The translations under genes were made by a program, and so were the position numbers. Source: Cryomorpha ignava (GTDB lineage: Bacteria; Bacteroidota; Bacteroidia; Flavobacteriales_D; Cryomorphaceae). Taken from it: DNA of 64,000 nucleotides. The notes under the pieces were generated by a model, which was not told where the DNA came from, made no database searches, and saw only the letters and a program-made list of their open reading frames with translations. The stretch spans positions 141,357-205,356 of the forward strand of contig NZ_JAAGVY010000003.1 in NCBI RefSeq assembly GCF_010686655.1, in the 5' to 3' direction. This document shows positions 26,525-36,074 of this stretch, in pieces. Each line of letters begins with the position of its first letter. Positions within the stretch are counted from its first letter, which is position 1.

Positions 26525-28066
26525 ATGGAAATAACCGATGTACTAATAGGACTTCTTGCAGGTGTGATAGTGGGCGGGGCAGTAGCCTGGTTTGCACTTA
26601 ACGCCGTGTTTAACAAGAAGAAAAACTCCATTCTCGAAGAAGCCGAGAAGGAAGGTGAAGCGATTAAAAAAGAAAAAATGCTTCAGGCCAAAGAGAAATT
26701 TTATCAGCTGAAAGAAGATCACGAAAAGGTAATTAAAGACCGAAACCGGAAAATTCAAAGTGCAGAAGATCGAATTAAGCAACGCGAAGCTGTTTTGAGC
26801 AAAAACTTAGAACACAGCAAGAAAGAAGGTGAAAAGGTGGGCGCAATAAAAGAAAATCTGGAGCGCCAGGTGGAAGTCATTGAAAACAAACAGAAGGAGC
26901 TGGAAAAATCGCATTCACAGAATGTAGAGCGATTGGAGAAAATCTCTAATATGAGTGCTGTTGACGCGAAAGCCGAACTAACAAAAGCGCTTAAAGACGA
27001 GGCGCGTACGGAGGCTATGAGCCACATTAAGGAAATAATTGATGAGGCAAAGCTCACTGCAGGTTCAGAGGCTAAAAAAGTAATTATTCAGAGCATTCAG
27101 CGGCTGGCTACCGAGCATGCTGTAGAAAATTCGGTTTCGGTATTTAATATTGAAAGCGATGAGTTAAAAGGCCGCATTATAGGTCGTGAAGGACGAAACA
27201 TTCGCGCAATTGAAGCCGCAACGGGGGTTGAAATAATTGTTGACGATACTCCGGAAGCCATTATTTTATCTTGTTTCGATCCCGTACGACGCGAAATAGC
27301 GCGCTTGGCATTGCACCAATTGGTTACAGATGGCCGAATTCACCCGGCGCGTATTGAAGAGGTGGTTAAAAAAGTAACCAAGCAAATTGAAGATGAGATA
27401 GTTGAAACCGGAAAACGTACTTGTATTGATCTGGGAATTCACGGATTGAATGCGAATCTGGTTCGCATGGTTGGGCGAATGAAATACCGCTCAAGCTATG
27501 GTCAAAACCTGCTTCAGCACAGCCGCGAAGTAGCCAACTTAAGTGCTACAATGGCTTCTGAACTTGGATTGAATACAAAGCTCGCTAAAAGAGCCGGATT
27601 GCTGCACGATATTGGAAAAGTGCCAGATGATGAGCCGGAATTGCCACACGCACTGTTAGGAATGAAGCTCGCAGAAAAGTTTGGCGAGAAACCCGAAGTG
27701 TGCAACGCCATTGGAGCTCACCACGACGAGATAGAAATGACCGGATTGCTTTCGCCAATCATTCAGGTTTGCGATGCTATTTCTGGTGCGAGACCGGGTG
27801 CACGTCGCGAAGTGGTAGAATCGTACATTAAGCGACTACGCGATTTGGAAAACATGGCATTGAGCTATCCCGGTGTTACTAAATCGTACGCGATACAAGC
27901 CGGTAGAGAATTGCGGGTAATGGTTGAAAGCGATCAGGTAACAGATGATCAGGCAGATACATTAAGCTTTGATCTTTCGCAAAGAATACAAACCGAGATG
28001 ACTTATCCCGGACAGGTAAAAATTACCGTAATTCGCGAAAAAAGAGCCATTAACTACGCTAAATAA
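26525..28066 (+). CDS. rny: Ribonuclease Y
   Basis: 513 residues, full length. One N-terminal membrane span ([20 protein letters not shown]) is followed by a long coiled coil to ~residue 200. A KH domain follows ([20 protein letters not shown], ~215-234), then an HD domain with [10 protein letters not shown] and [10 protein letters not shown] (metal-binding His-Asp). RNase Y is a membrane-anchored endoribonuclease that starts mRNA decay. It is last of the zapA group; the epimerase of the polysaccharide cluster begins only 4 bp after its stop. Confidence 0.97.
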   Translation: MEITDVLIGLLAGVIVGGAVAWFALNAVFNKKKNSILEEAEKEGEAIKKEKMLQAKEKFYQLKEDHEKVIKDRNRKIQSAEDRIKQREAVLSKNLEHSKKEGEKVGAIKENLERQVEVIENKQKELEKSHSQNVERLEKISNMSAVDAKAELTKALKDEARTEAMSHIKEIIDEAKLTAGSEAKKVIIQSIQRLATEHAVENSVSVFNIESDELKGRIIGREGRNIRAIEAATGVEIIVDDTPEAIILSCFDPVRREIARLALHQLVTDGRIHPARIEEVVKKVTKQIEDEIVETGKRTCIDLGIHGLNANLVRMVGRMKYRSSYGQNLLQHSREVANLSATMASELGLNTKLAKRAGLLHDIGKVPDDEPELPHALLGMKLAEKFGEKPEVCNAIGAHHDEIEMTGLLSPIIQVCDAISGARPGARREVVESYIKRLRDLENMALSYPGVTKSYAIQAGRELRVMVESDQVTDDQADTLSFDLSQRIQTEMTYPGQVKITVIREKRAINYAK

Positions 28067-28070
28067 AAGC

Positions 28071-29060
28071 ATGCCCCGCCAATTAAAAAACAGTAAAGTA
28101 CTCATTACAGGTGGGGCCGGCTTTATAGGTTCCAATCTCTGCGACTCGTTTCTGAAGGCCGGTAATACAGTTGTGTGTTTAGACAACCTTGCTACAGGAT
28201 CTAAAGAGAATATTTCCCATCTGATTTCAGATGGGAATTTTTCGTTTCTCGCAGGCGATATACGCGATTTTAAAACCTGCAAAAAAGCTATGGAGGGAGT
28301 GGATATTGTACTTCATCAGGCAGCTTTGGGAAGTGTACCGCGCAGTATTAACGATCCGCTTACTTCCAATGAAGTTAATATTACGGGCTTTTTGAATATA
28401 CTTCATGCAGCCAAGGAAGCAGGAGTGAGGCGCTTAGTTTACGCAGCAAGCTCAAGTACTTATGGCGATAGCAAGGCACTGCCCAAAGTAGAAGATCAAA
28501 TCGGAATGCCGCTCTCGCCTTACGCCGTTACCAAATATGTAAATGAACTTTATGCCCAGGTTTATGGCAATTTGTTCGGCATGGAAATTATCGGGTTGCG
28601 CTACTTTAATGTTTTTGGAAAACGCCAAACCCCGGACGGTGCTTATGCCGCTGCCATTCCCAGATTTGTTGAAGCTTTTATAAGGCATCATTCGCCAACC
28701 ATTCATGGTGATGGCTTGCAAACACGCGATTTTACCTACATAGAAAATGTGGTGCAAATGAATCATCTGGCCGCAACAGTCGAAAATAAAGAAGCACTTA
28801 ATCAAGTATACAATGTGGCTTATGGCGAGCGTACAACACTGCTTGATTTGATTGAAATTATCCGGGAAGCTTTGGTTCCTTTCGATTCAAAAATTTCAGA
28901 AGTAGCCCTAGACTTTGGCCCTTCACGAGCAGGTGATGTGCGCGACTCGCTTGCAGATGTTACAAAGGCAAAAACCCTTTTGGGATACGAACCATCACAT
29001 TCTTTAAAAGCTGGAATTGTAGAGGCAATAGATTGGTATTGGGATACGTTAAGGAATTAA
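28071..29060 (+). CDS. NAD-dependent epimerase, UDP-GlcNAc/GalNAc 4-epimerase type (WbpP/TviC-like)
   Basis: 329 residues of the extended short-chain dehydrogenase family. The NAD site is ITGGAGFIGSNLCD (residues ~12-25). The catalytic triad is in SSSTYGD (~127) and YAVTKYVNELYAQ (Tyr-x3-Lys, ~151-163). LRYFNVFGKRQ and a C-terminal RAGDVRDSLAD fit the WbpP/TviC branch, which favours N-acetylated UDP-hexoses. It is the first gene of the polysaccharide cluster. Just 4 bp after rny, it may be transcribed from that promoter. A perfect terminator-like hairpin lies inside it (28214-28242). Confidence 0.9.
   Translation: MPRQLKNSKVLITGGAGFIGSNLCDSFLKAGNTVVCLDNLATGSKENISHLISDGNFSFLAGDIRDFKTCKKAMEGVDIVLHQAALGSVPRSINDPLTSNEVNITGFLNILHAAKEAGVRRLVYAASSSTYGDSKALPKVEDQIGMPLSPYAVTKYVNELYAQVYGNLFGMEIIGLRYFNVFGKRQTPDGAYAAAIPRFVEAFIRHHSPTIHGDGLQTRDFTYIENVVQMNHLAATVENKEALNQVYNVAYGERTTLLDLIEIIREALVPFDSKISEVALDFGPSRAGDVRDSLADVTKAKTLLGYEPSHSLKAGIVEAIDWYWDTLRN
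28214..28242 (+). terminator. Terminator-like hairpin inside the epimerase gene
   Basis: TTCCCATCTGA and its exact complement TCAGATGGGAA enclose TT, followed by TTTTT. The outer arms and T run form a canonical intrinsic terminator, but it lies ~145 bp into the coding sequence. It could act as an attenuator when ribosomes do not follow RNA polymerase closely. Activity is not shown. Confidence 0.5.
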
Positions 29061-29334
29061 GCTGTTAATTTAATTCTAATGGCTAACTAAAGTGAAGGCT
29101 TTCAATGCAGGGTTTTTAAAAACTGATTTTTCTAAAAATCTGGCGGTCATGTGAGCCGTAAATGCCGCTGTGCAAGCTTTGCGTTCTATTCTCGTTGCAT
29201 TCTTTTTCTTTTTAAATACTTTTAAATTTTCTCAATTGTTTCAGTGTTTCGAGATGCATGAAATGAAGAGCTTCAGGATGGTAGAAATCAATGTGTATAT
29301 TCGCCGCTAATTTGGTTTTAGGGCTAATTAATTT

Positions 29335-30636
29335 ATGAATAAGCTAAAGGCTTTACTTTTCAGGTCAGATTTTACCAAAAATGTTGCGGTAATGATGTCT
29401 GGTAATGGTTTAGCCATTATCTTTCCATTTTTGATGGCACCGCTTATTTCACGGATTTATACACCAGATGATTTTGCCGGCTTTGAGCTTTTTATCAAAA
29501 TAGCAGCCTTAATAGCAGTGGTCTCTGCCTTGCGTTTTGAAATCGCCATACTTTTACCACGAAAACAGGCTGAGGCTGATGCTATTTTCAAATTATCCAT
29601 TAAGCTACTTCTTTTCATATCAGTTTTATCAGCGGTAATTATATGGCCGTGGCGGGAGGAAATTGCTGCGGCTCTCTCAAATTCAGATCTCGCCAATTTA
29701 CTTTGGTTTGCGCCCTTAGCCGTTTTCTTTATTGGAGGACAGAATGTATTGACACAATATGTAATTCGACTTCAAAAGTTTAAAGAAATAGCTTCTAACA
29801 AGGTTCTTAGCTCAATTTCTAATAGTGGAACATCATATATACTGGGACTTTCTGCGCCTATAGCCGGTAGTTTGGTGTTTGGGCAAATTGCAGGAAATGC
29901 CATTCCGGCAATTGCATTCTTAAGATTGAAGCCGATAAGAACCGCGCTGGCAGGTACTTTCACGTCTGATTATTCGGCAAAATATCTTTTTAAAAAATAT
30001 CGTGACTTTCCGGTTGTTAATTCTGCGCACGCTTTTTTTGACGAAAGTCAGAAGGCACTACTATTGTTTATCATATCAGCTTATTATGGGGAGATAGTAC
30101 TCGGTTTATTTGCCTTTGCTTGGCGATATCTCCGCGTACCACTTCAAGTTTTTGGACACTCCTTATCGCAAGTGCTCAATGAAAAATGGGCGCGTGATTT
30201 AAATAATGGAATTGTATTAAAAAAATCTTTGCTTCGCACAAGCTTGGGATTATTTGCTATTGGATTAATCCCTTTTTCTGTATTGTTCTTTTTTGGGGAA
30301 CCTATTTTTACTTTCGTTTTTGGTAAAGATTGGACTATGGCAGGAACTTATGCCGCATATATGGCTCCTTGGTTACTTATTCATTTCGTTATTAGTCCAG
30401 TGTCATTTATGCCAGTGCTCTATTTGCGTCAAAAAACAAATTTTGTTTTTGCCGTAGCAGGAAACACCGTCATACTAATCACAGTAGCAGCAATGAGTTA
30501 TTTTGAGTATGATTTTAAATCTGTTCTTGCGGCATTAGTAAGTTTAAACACCTTACTAATGATTTTTGTATTATTTTGGTACTTTACGCTTTCGCGAAAT
30601 TTGAGACCCGATCACGGCTCGGATTTGGATGCCTAG
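29335..30636 (+). CDS. Polysaccharide flippase, Wzx/MATE-like
   Basis: 433 residues with about 12 hydrophobic segments. The N-terminus (NVAVMMSGNGLAIIFPFLMAPLISRIYTPDDFAGFELF) is typical of O-antigen flippases, with P-L-I-S-R-x-Y-x-P-D-x-F-G-like spacing. These move undecaprenyl-linked sugar units across the inner membrane. It follows the epimerase after a 275-bp gap in which I see no gene. A CGCTTTCGCG word lies near its 3' end (30587). Confidence 0.88.
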   Translation: MNKLKALLFRSDFTKNVAVMMSGNGLAIIFPFLMAPLISRIYTPDDFAGFELFIKIAALIAVVSALRFEIAILLPRKQAEADAIFKLSIKLLLFISVLSAVIIWPWREEIAAALSNSDLANLLWFAPLAVFFIGGQNVLTQYVIRLQKFKEIASNKVLSSISNSGTSYILGLSAPIAGSLVFGQIAGNAIPAIAFLRLKPIRTALAGTFTSDYSAKYLFKKYRDFPVVNSAHAFFDESQKALLLFIISAYYGEIVLGLFAFAWRYLRVPLQVFGHSLSQVLNEKWARDLNNGIVLKKSLLRTSLGLFAIGLIPFSVLFFFGEPIFTFVFGKDWTMAGTYAAYMAPWLLIHFVISPVSFMPVLYLRQKTNFVFAVAGNTVILITVAAMSYFEYDFKSVLAALVSLNTLLMIFVLFWYFTLSRNLRPDHGSDLDA

Positions 30637-30675
30637 TAGAGACAACATTTTTATGAGCTGAATACTAAAAACTGT

Positions 30676-31248
30676 ATGTTTTCAAAAATTTATAGACGTA
30701 TTAAAATCGAGCTGGCGCGACGAGTAGGTCCTGTTATGGTAAATGGATATAAAAATCCAAATGGTGAAATAGTTAAGCATACTCGATATGGCTCTACAAC
30801 ATATTTTCAAGGAGTTGAAAATACCAAAATTGGCGACCATGTTTATATAGCACAGCATTGCTTCATTGATGGATCACGAGGCCTTAAAATTGACGAAGGC
30901 TGTCAAATTTGCTCATTCGTTTCTATACTCACTCACAGTAGTCATCTTTCTATAAGGCTATACGGTAGTGAATACAAGGGTAGCGATATGAAAGGCTATG
31001 TGGTAGGCGCTACAGAGATTGGGGCTTATACTTTTGTAGGGCCTTATGTTACCATCATGCCAGGCTCAACTATTGGAAAAGGGAGCATTATATCTGCCTA
31101 TGCCTATGTAAAGGGCACTTTTCAAGATTATGCAATCATAGCTGGAAATCCTGCAAAAGTGGTTGGTGATACACGTGAACTAGATGCACCTTATTTAGAA
31201 AAACATCCCGAATTGCTAACCTATTATAATAATTGGTCACATGGTTAA
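30676..31248 (+). CDS. Hexapeptide-repeat acyltransferase
   Basis: 190 residues of left-handed beta-helix type. Repeats of the [LIV]-G-x4 kind are seen in IGDHVYIAQHCFIDG, VGATEIGAYTFVGPYVTIMPGSTIGKGSIISA and the C-terminal AIIAGNPAKVVG. The last is the classic end of sugar O-acetyltransferases. It probably acetylates a sugar of the glycan made by this cluster. Acceptor unknown. Confidence 0.85.
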   Translation: MFSKIYRRIKIELARRVGPVMVNGYKNPNGEIVKHTRYGSTTYFQGVENTKIGDHVYIAQHCFIDGSRGLKIDEGCQICSFVSILTHSSHLSIRLYGSEYKGSDMKGYVVGATEIGAYTFVGPYVTIMPGSTIGKGSIISAYAYVKGTFQDYAIIAGNPAKVVGDTRELDAPYLEKHPELLTYYNNWSHG

Positions 31249-31292
31249 AATTTTTTATTCGGTTTATCTTTGGCGTTTAAATTAGCTGACTA

Positions 31293-32354
31293 TTGTTAGA
31301 GAAAGCAAATTCATATAAGTTATTAGTTGTTGCTCCCTCTGGAGCACATTTGCGTAATTTTCTTCATCGTATAGAAAGCGCGAATACCCAAATCCATATT
31401 ATTACAAGTAAGCCATTAATTTTTGAAACCAAACATCCTGTAACTTTCGTTGATTTTACTTTAAAAAATCCACTTAACATATCACCAACTCTTGAAGCAA
31501 TTAGAAAGGTCTATCAAGAATTCTTGCCAGATATTGTCCATGTACATCAATTAAATTCGGTAGCATTCTACACGGTTAAGGCATTGCGAAAGTATAAGGT
31601 TCATTTAATTGCAACAGCTTGGGGTTCAGATGTTTTAACGCTTCCGCAAAAAGGTGTGCTGTATAAAGCTATGGTTAAGTATTCACTCAAACATGCTACG
31701 GCCTTTACGTCTGACTCTGCTTTTATGGCGAAACGAATGCGTGAATTAGTGCCTAAGCGAAAGCTCGATATTACAATTTGCAATTTTGGCGTATCAGAAC
31801 CTGTTTATTCCCTTCCTAAAGAAGACATTATTTACGCCAATAGATTGCACAAGCCACTTTACAGAGTCGATAAAATTATTGCCGCATTTAAGAAGTTTCT
31901 AGACTCGGGGAGTGACAATTGGCAATTGGTTGTGGCTGCCACGGGTACAGAAACAGAGAAGCTTAAAGCGTTGACGAATCAACTCAAAATAGCAGATAGC
32001 GTAAGTTTTGTAGGTTGGCTCGAAAACGATGACAATATGAAGTGGTATGCCAAGGCAAAAGTCTGGGCGTCTATACCATCTTCAGATGCCACCGCAATTT
32101 CGCTGCTTGAAGCGATGTATAATGGTTGTTTTCCGGTAGTAGCAGATCTTCCTGCCTCGCACGAATGGATTGTAGATGGAGAAAATGGTAGAATCGTGAA
32201 AGATGTTGACTCCTCTTTTTTTGAAGAAATTGAAACTGTAGATTTTGACAGGGTTGCAAAGCGCAATAAATCTATAATTGAACAAGAAGCAACTTACGCT
32301 ATTAGCGAAAAGAAATTTCAAGACTTACACCGCCGATTACTGGAATCAGAATGA
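31293..32354 (+). CDS. Glycosyltransferase, GT4-like
   Basis: 353 residues from a TTG start; no ATG fits. The GT-B fold is indicated by the N-terminal half (VVAPSGAHLRNFLHRI, DIVHVHQLNSVAF, IATAWGSDVLTLP) and by the C-terminal nucleotide-sugar site SSDATAISLLEAMYNGCFPVVAD. That site contains the E-x7-E-like acidic element in a reduced form. The product adds a sugar to the growing unit. Its stop overlaps the next start by 4 bp. Confidence 0.85.
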   Translation: MLEKANSYKLLVVAPSGAHLRNFLHRIESANTQIHIITSKPLIFETKHPVTFVDFTLKNPLNISPTLEAIRKVYQEFLPDIVHVHQLNSVAFYTVKALRKYKVHLIATAWGSDVLTLPQKGVLYKAMVKYSLKHATAFTSDSAFMAKRMRELVPKRKLDITICNFGVSEPVYSLPKEDIIYANRLHKPLYRVDKIIAAFKKFLDSGSDNWQLVVAATGTETEKLKALTNQLKIADSVSFVGWLENDDNMKWYAKAKVWASIPSSDATAISLLEAMYNGCFPVVADLPASHEWIVDGENGRIVKDVDSSFFEEIETVDFDRVAKRNKSIIEQEATYAISEKKFQDLHRRLLESE

Positions 32355-33478
32355 CAAGAATCTGCCACGTTACATCCATTCATAAGGGGTACGACACGCG
32401 TATATTTTTAAAAGAATGCCGATCACTAGCGAAGGCAGGATATGATGTAAAGTTGGTAGCACCGCACCCCAAAGCCGAATGGGTAGATGGGGTAGATATT
32501 GTTGCTGTAAATAGAAAGGGCAAAGGGCGTTTATCGCGCGTACTGTTTTTTGTGTGGCGGGTTTTCTATGTGGCTCTAAAAACAAAATCAGACATTTATC
32601 ATTTCCACGATCCCGAATTGGTACCGGCAGGTATAATTTTGCGATTGATGGGCAAAAAGGTAATTTTCGATATTCATGAAAATATTGCCCGACAAATAAA
32701 GTCTAAGTCTTACCTTCCTTTCAGATTAAAGATATCGAAACTTTATGGGGTAGTAGATTGGATTTCTGCAAAATGCTTTTTTATTATTTTGGCGGAATAT
32801 TCTTACGAGAAAATTTATAGTAAATGGACTAAGAATTATGAAATTGTATTGAATATGCCCGATTTTGATTTTTTAATGCCATTTCAAAATACAGAAAGGA
32901 TTTATAACCAAACCATAGAATTGTACTATGTGGGCGGAATTACATTTGTACGCGGTATCGAAACAGTAGTAATTGCCATCAATGAATTGAAGAGCCGCGG
33001 TTTCAATGTGATTTTTCATTGCGTGGGTCCCTATGAAGAATCGGTAATGGAAAAAATAAAAGCTATTCCCGAATTCGAACAAGTGAAGAATGATATTCAT
33101 TTCTACGGTGCAAAGCGATTGGATCTGGCGCTTGAAATGTCTAAAAAATGCCATATCGGACTTTCGATTTTGCTCCCCATTGAAAATTATTTAGAATCTT
33201 ATTCTACTAAGATTTTCGAATACATGGCTATTGGCTTGCCTGTTATTACTTCTAATTTTGAGCTGTATCGAAAGGTAATCGAAAAGCATGAATGTGGATT
33301 TTGTGTGGATCCGAATGATCCGGTTCTGCTTGCCGATAAGATTGAATATTTTGCAACGCATAATAATGCCATTTCTGAAATGGGAAAAAATGGTATTGCT
33401 GCAGCCAAAGCACATTATAATTGGAAGCATGAGGAAGAAAAATTGCTTAATCTATATTCCAAGGTTTTATTTCAGTAA
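32351..33478 (+). CDS. Glycosyltransferase family 4
   Basis: 375 residues. N-terminal motifs ICHVTSIHKGYDTRIFLKE and YHFHDPELVPAG and the C-terminal YSTKIFEYMAIGLPVITSNFE are typical of GT4 enzymes; the Glu of KIFEYMA contacts the sugar nucleotide. Translationally coupled to the preceding GT4 gene. Acceptor and donor unknown. Confidence 0.9.
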   Translation: MTRICHVTSIHKGYDTRIFLKECRSLAKAGYDVKLVAPHPKAEWVDGVDIVAVNRKGKGRLSRVLFFVWRVFYVALKTKSDIYHFHDPELVPAGIILRLMGKKVIFDIHENIARQIKSKSYLPFRLKISKLYGVVDWISAKCFFIILAEYSYEKIYSKWTKNYEIVLNMPDFDFLMPFQNTERIYNQTIELYYVGGITFVRGIETVVIAINELKSRGFNVIFHCVGPYEESVMEKIKAIPEFEQVKNDIHFYGAKRLDLALEMSKKCHIGLSILLPIENYLESYSTKIFEYMAIGLPVITSNFELYRKVIEKHECGFCVDPNDPVLLADKIEYFATHNNAISEMGKNGIAAAKAHYNWKHEEEKLLNLYSKVLFQ

Positions 33479-33571
33479 GCACATTACACTTTAAGGATTG
33501 AGTGTAGATTTATGAGAAGGTTTAAAATTTAATAACCAATCGGAAGAACCACAAAACTGTCCTGCTTTTAT

Positions 33572-34720
33572 CTAGAGTATAAAATGCTGATTTGCATCTA
33601 AAAAACCAAAATACTTTTTTAGACTTTTCCGATCTAAAGGAATATTGATAATCTGACTTGAAATTTTGGTAGCTACTGGAAAGTCTTCACAATTCAATCC
33701 CCAGAGATTGAAATTTGCAGTAACCGGATGTAAAGGTGACACAAACCAATCGCCCATAGGTAATCCCGCATTTTCGGCTAAATTCATAAATTCAGCTCTA
33801 TTGGTTACAAGAATTGGATAAATCAAAAAAGAATGATTTGCTTGTAAGTCAGAAGAGACATAAGTTTTGCCATGGCTTTTTAAGAAGGCTGAAATCGCTA
33901 AGGCATTCGCTTTCCTTCGTTTTAGCACAACAGCTAGTCGTTTTAGAGATCTTATTCCTTCCCGATGTTGGGTATTACAGCCTTTTTTCAAAAACGCTTC
34001 AGGAATTTCGGGAGCTTCTATTTCTTCAGGAGAGGAAGATCCAACTACAATTTTCCAAGCGGTAAGTTGTCTATAAAGCTTAAGCAGTAACCAATAGGAA
34101 ATATCATTGAGAAAGTAGCGCCGAGCTTTGATTAATGCGTTCAGCATGTGCTTTTCTCTTGTGGTAGGAGTAATTGCTGATCGCTCTAATTCCTGTATTT
34201 CAGGCAAATATTTTAAGTTGTTTACCCGCAAGATTCCACCGATGCCCGTAGAGAATGGTTTATTCCATTGGGTAGAATAGAAGGCGAAATCTGCATAAGA
34301 TCCATTAGACTTTCCATCATGCATTCCACCAAAGCCATGGGTGCAATCTTCAATACAAATTATTCCATTTTCGGCACAGTATTCTGAAATGCGCTTTACA
34401 CTACTGCTAAGCCCATAAGTATTTTGGGTAATAATAACCTTTGTTTTATCGGTTACCTTCTCTTCTATATCTTCAAATGAGGCGTTGAAACTATGTCTCT
34501 CAATATCTACATAAATTGGCGCAGCACCGGTATAAATAATGCTATTGGGAACTACTACACAAGTAAATGCCTGTACAATTACCTCATCTCCTTTTCGCAC
34601 TCCGCAAGCTTTAAGAGCAGTGTACAACCCAACCCTTCCTTTCCAAAATAAAAAAAGTTGATTGCTATCACATCCAAGAAATGAAGCAATTTCGTTTTTA
34701 TATGTATTTTCTGTTTCCAA
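33572..34720 (-). CDS. DegT/DnrJ/EryC1/StrS-family aminotransferase
   Basis: 382 residues of PLP-dependent fold type I. The family blocks are QAFTCVVVPNSIIYTGAAPIYVDIE, IICIEDCTHGFGG (the Asp that contacts the PLP ring) and STQWNKPFSTGIGG with the Schiff-base Lys. It would transfer an amino group to a keto-sugar nucleotide. It is on the opposite strand to most of the cluster, after a GT2 gene with 3 bp between them, so these two form a small reverse unit. Confidence 0.87.
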   Translation of the reverse strand: METENTYKNEIASFLGCDSNQLFLFWKGRVGLYTALKACGVRKGDEVIVQAFTCVVVPNSIIYTGAAPIYVDIERHSFNASFEDIEEKVTDKTKVIITQNTYGLSSSVKRISEYCAENGIICIEDCTHGFGGMHDGKSNGSYADFAFYSTQWNKPFSTGIGGILRVNNLKYLPEIQELERSAITPTTREKHMLNALIKARRYFLNDISYWLLLKLYRQLTAWKIVVGSSSPEEIEAPEIPEAFLKKGCNTQHREGIRSLKRLAVVLKRRKANALAISAFLKSHGKTYVSSDLQANHSFLIYPILVTNRAEFMNLAENAGLPMGDWFVSPLHPVTANFNLWGLNCEDFPVATKISSQIINIPLDRKSLKKYFGFLDANQHFIL

Positions 34721-34723
34721 CTT

Positions 34724-35731
34724 TTATGCCCGTAGGTATTTTAATGAAAATAGGCCACTTAACGAACCCAAGCCATAAGAAATGTGCAAAACCATAAATG
34801 CGAGAAGAGAATATCCAATTGAAGTTCGGGAATTATCTTTAAAGATTTTTATAGATTGGCTCAATATCACAGCGCCATATAACCCAAAAGAGATTAGCGC
34901 AAGGATCGAAAGCTGTGGCAAGATTAGCGCCGCTAGCAAAGGTAATAATATGCTTAATAGAAAAATCAATGGTATAAAATGCCGTAAGCTAAGTGATGAA
35001 AACCTCTTAGTAATATACACAGTTTTTATGTTCCAGTTGCCGTTTCTATAATTGTTTTGAAATAATTTACTAAAGGTCTCTCTTGCGTAATAATAGCATC
35101 TCGGTGTTGGTAACAGCAAAATCTTGTAACCCATTGCTAAAATTCTTTTCGACATTTCTATGTCGTGGTTTCGAATAAGGCGGGTATCATAACCGTTTAT
35201 AGATTTGAGCAAGTTTGTTTTATATATGCCAAATGGAACTGTATCAACATAAGTCGGTATTTTAACTCCCACTCTGAACATTGAATTCCCTACTCCAAAT
35301 TTATTCGACAATACATGCATGATAGAAAGCGATTTAGGTGTTTCCGTCAAAACCTTGGTTTCCATCATTCCACCAATTATGTCTGCTTCGTATTTTTCTT
35401 CATCAAACAATTGTGTGATTAAGCTAATATAATCAGAATCAAAGCTTGAGTGAGCACTAGCTATTAAAGTGTAATCGCCCTTTGCATGCGCAATACCTAA
35501 ATTTAAAGCAAAGGGAGTCTTTTTTTTGTGATTGTCTATTATTCGTATTTTTCCTGGATGAGTAGCTTGTTTCTTGGCTATTTCGGCTCGCGTGCTATCT
35601 GTGCTCATTCCGTCAATAATCAGAATTTCCAAATTCAGACCATCTGGTTCCTTAAAAAAGGAATCAATACACTGCCCAATGTACTTTTCTTCATTAAAGC
35701 AAGGGATTATTACACTCACATTTACAGCCAT
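34724..35731 (-). CDS. Glycosyltransferase family 2 with C-terminal membrane spans
   Basis: 335 residues from the ATG at 35731 (MAVNVSVIIPCFNEE); an upstream ATG at 35755 adds eight residues without family support. The GT-A motifs are VSVIIPCFNEEKYIG, LEILIIDGMSTDST, GDYTLIASAHS (in place of the usual DxD) and NHDIEMSKRIL. Two or three hydrophobic stretches near the C-terminus suggest membrane anchoring. It probably extends the lipid-linked unit. Confidence 0.87.
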   Translation of the reverse strand: MAVNVSVIIPCFNEEKYIGQCIDSFFKEPDGLNLEILIIDGMSTDSTRAEIAKKQATHPGKIRIIDNHKKKTPFALNLGIAHAKGDYTLIASAHSSFDSDYISLITQLFDEEKYEADIIGGMMETKVLTETPKSLSIMHVLSNKFGVGNSMFRVGVKIPTYVDTVPFGIYKTNLLKSINGYDTRLIRNHDIEMSKRILAMGYKILLLPTPRCYYYARETFSKLFQNNYRNGNWNIKTVYITKRFSSLSLRHFIPLIFLLSILLPLLAALILPQLSILALISFGLYGAVILSQSIKIFKDNSRTSIGYSLLAFMVLHISYGLGSLSGLFSLKYLRA

Positions 35732-35802
35732 CCAGTTTGGTGTTTTACAGAACATTGCGTTTCTGCAATTATAAAATGCTCAAGAATCTCCTGCATTTTT
35801 AA

Positions 35803-36006
35803 ATGGTCTCTTGTTTTGATTTCTTTTTGAATAAGTATGGTCGAACTTTTCATTCTATAACGGAAATTATCTCCTTGAGAAAAGAATATGGATTAAATCA
35901 ACCAATACCTTTGTGCAAATATAGCCTCGATAAAATGAAAATTAAAAAGGGATTTTTTCAGTACGACTATGCCCGTTGTGTAATCGAAGGTTTAAAAATG
36001 GCTTAA
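35803..36006 (+). CDS. Short open frame of doubtful status between GT2 and FemAB-like genes
   Basis: 67 codons (begins MVSCFDFFLNKYGR, ends YDYARCVIEGLKMA) directly after a stop codon in the same frame. The codon use looks normal for this genome, and the ending resembles a domain end rather than random sequence. It has no recognised family and no clear promoter. It may be the 3' remnant of a larger gene whose 5' part was lost when the reverse unit was inserted, or it may be chance. The rest of the 343-bp gap shows nothing. Confidence 0.25.
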   Translation: MVSCFDFFLNKYGRTFHSITEIISLRKEYGLNQPIPLCKYSLDKMKIKKGFFQYDYARCVIEGLKMA

Positions 36007-36074
36007 TGAAAGGCGAAGCAAGTTTTGTCCATTAAAATTATGATCTTTGCTTTTCAAAATGAAATGTAAATAAA

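Noticed and set aside
29061..29334. tRNA or small RNA gene between the epimerase and the flippase
   Set aside because: No cloverleaf or CCA-like end could be built by eye; a structure search (tRNAscan/Infernal) was not possible here.
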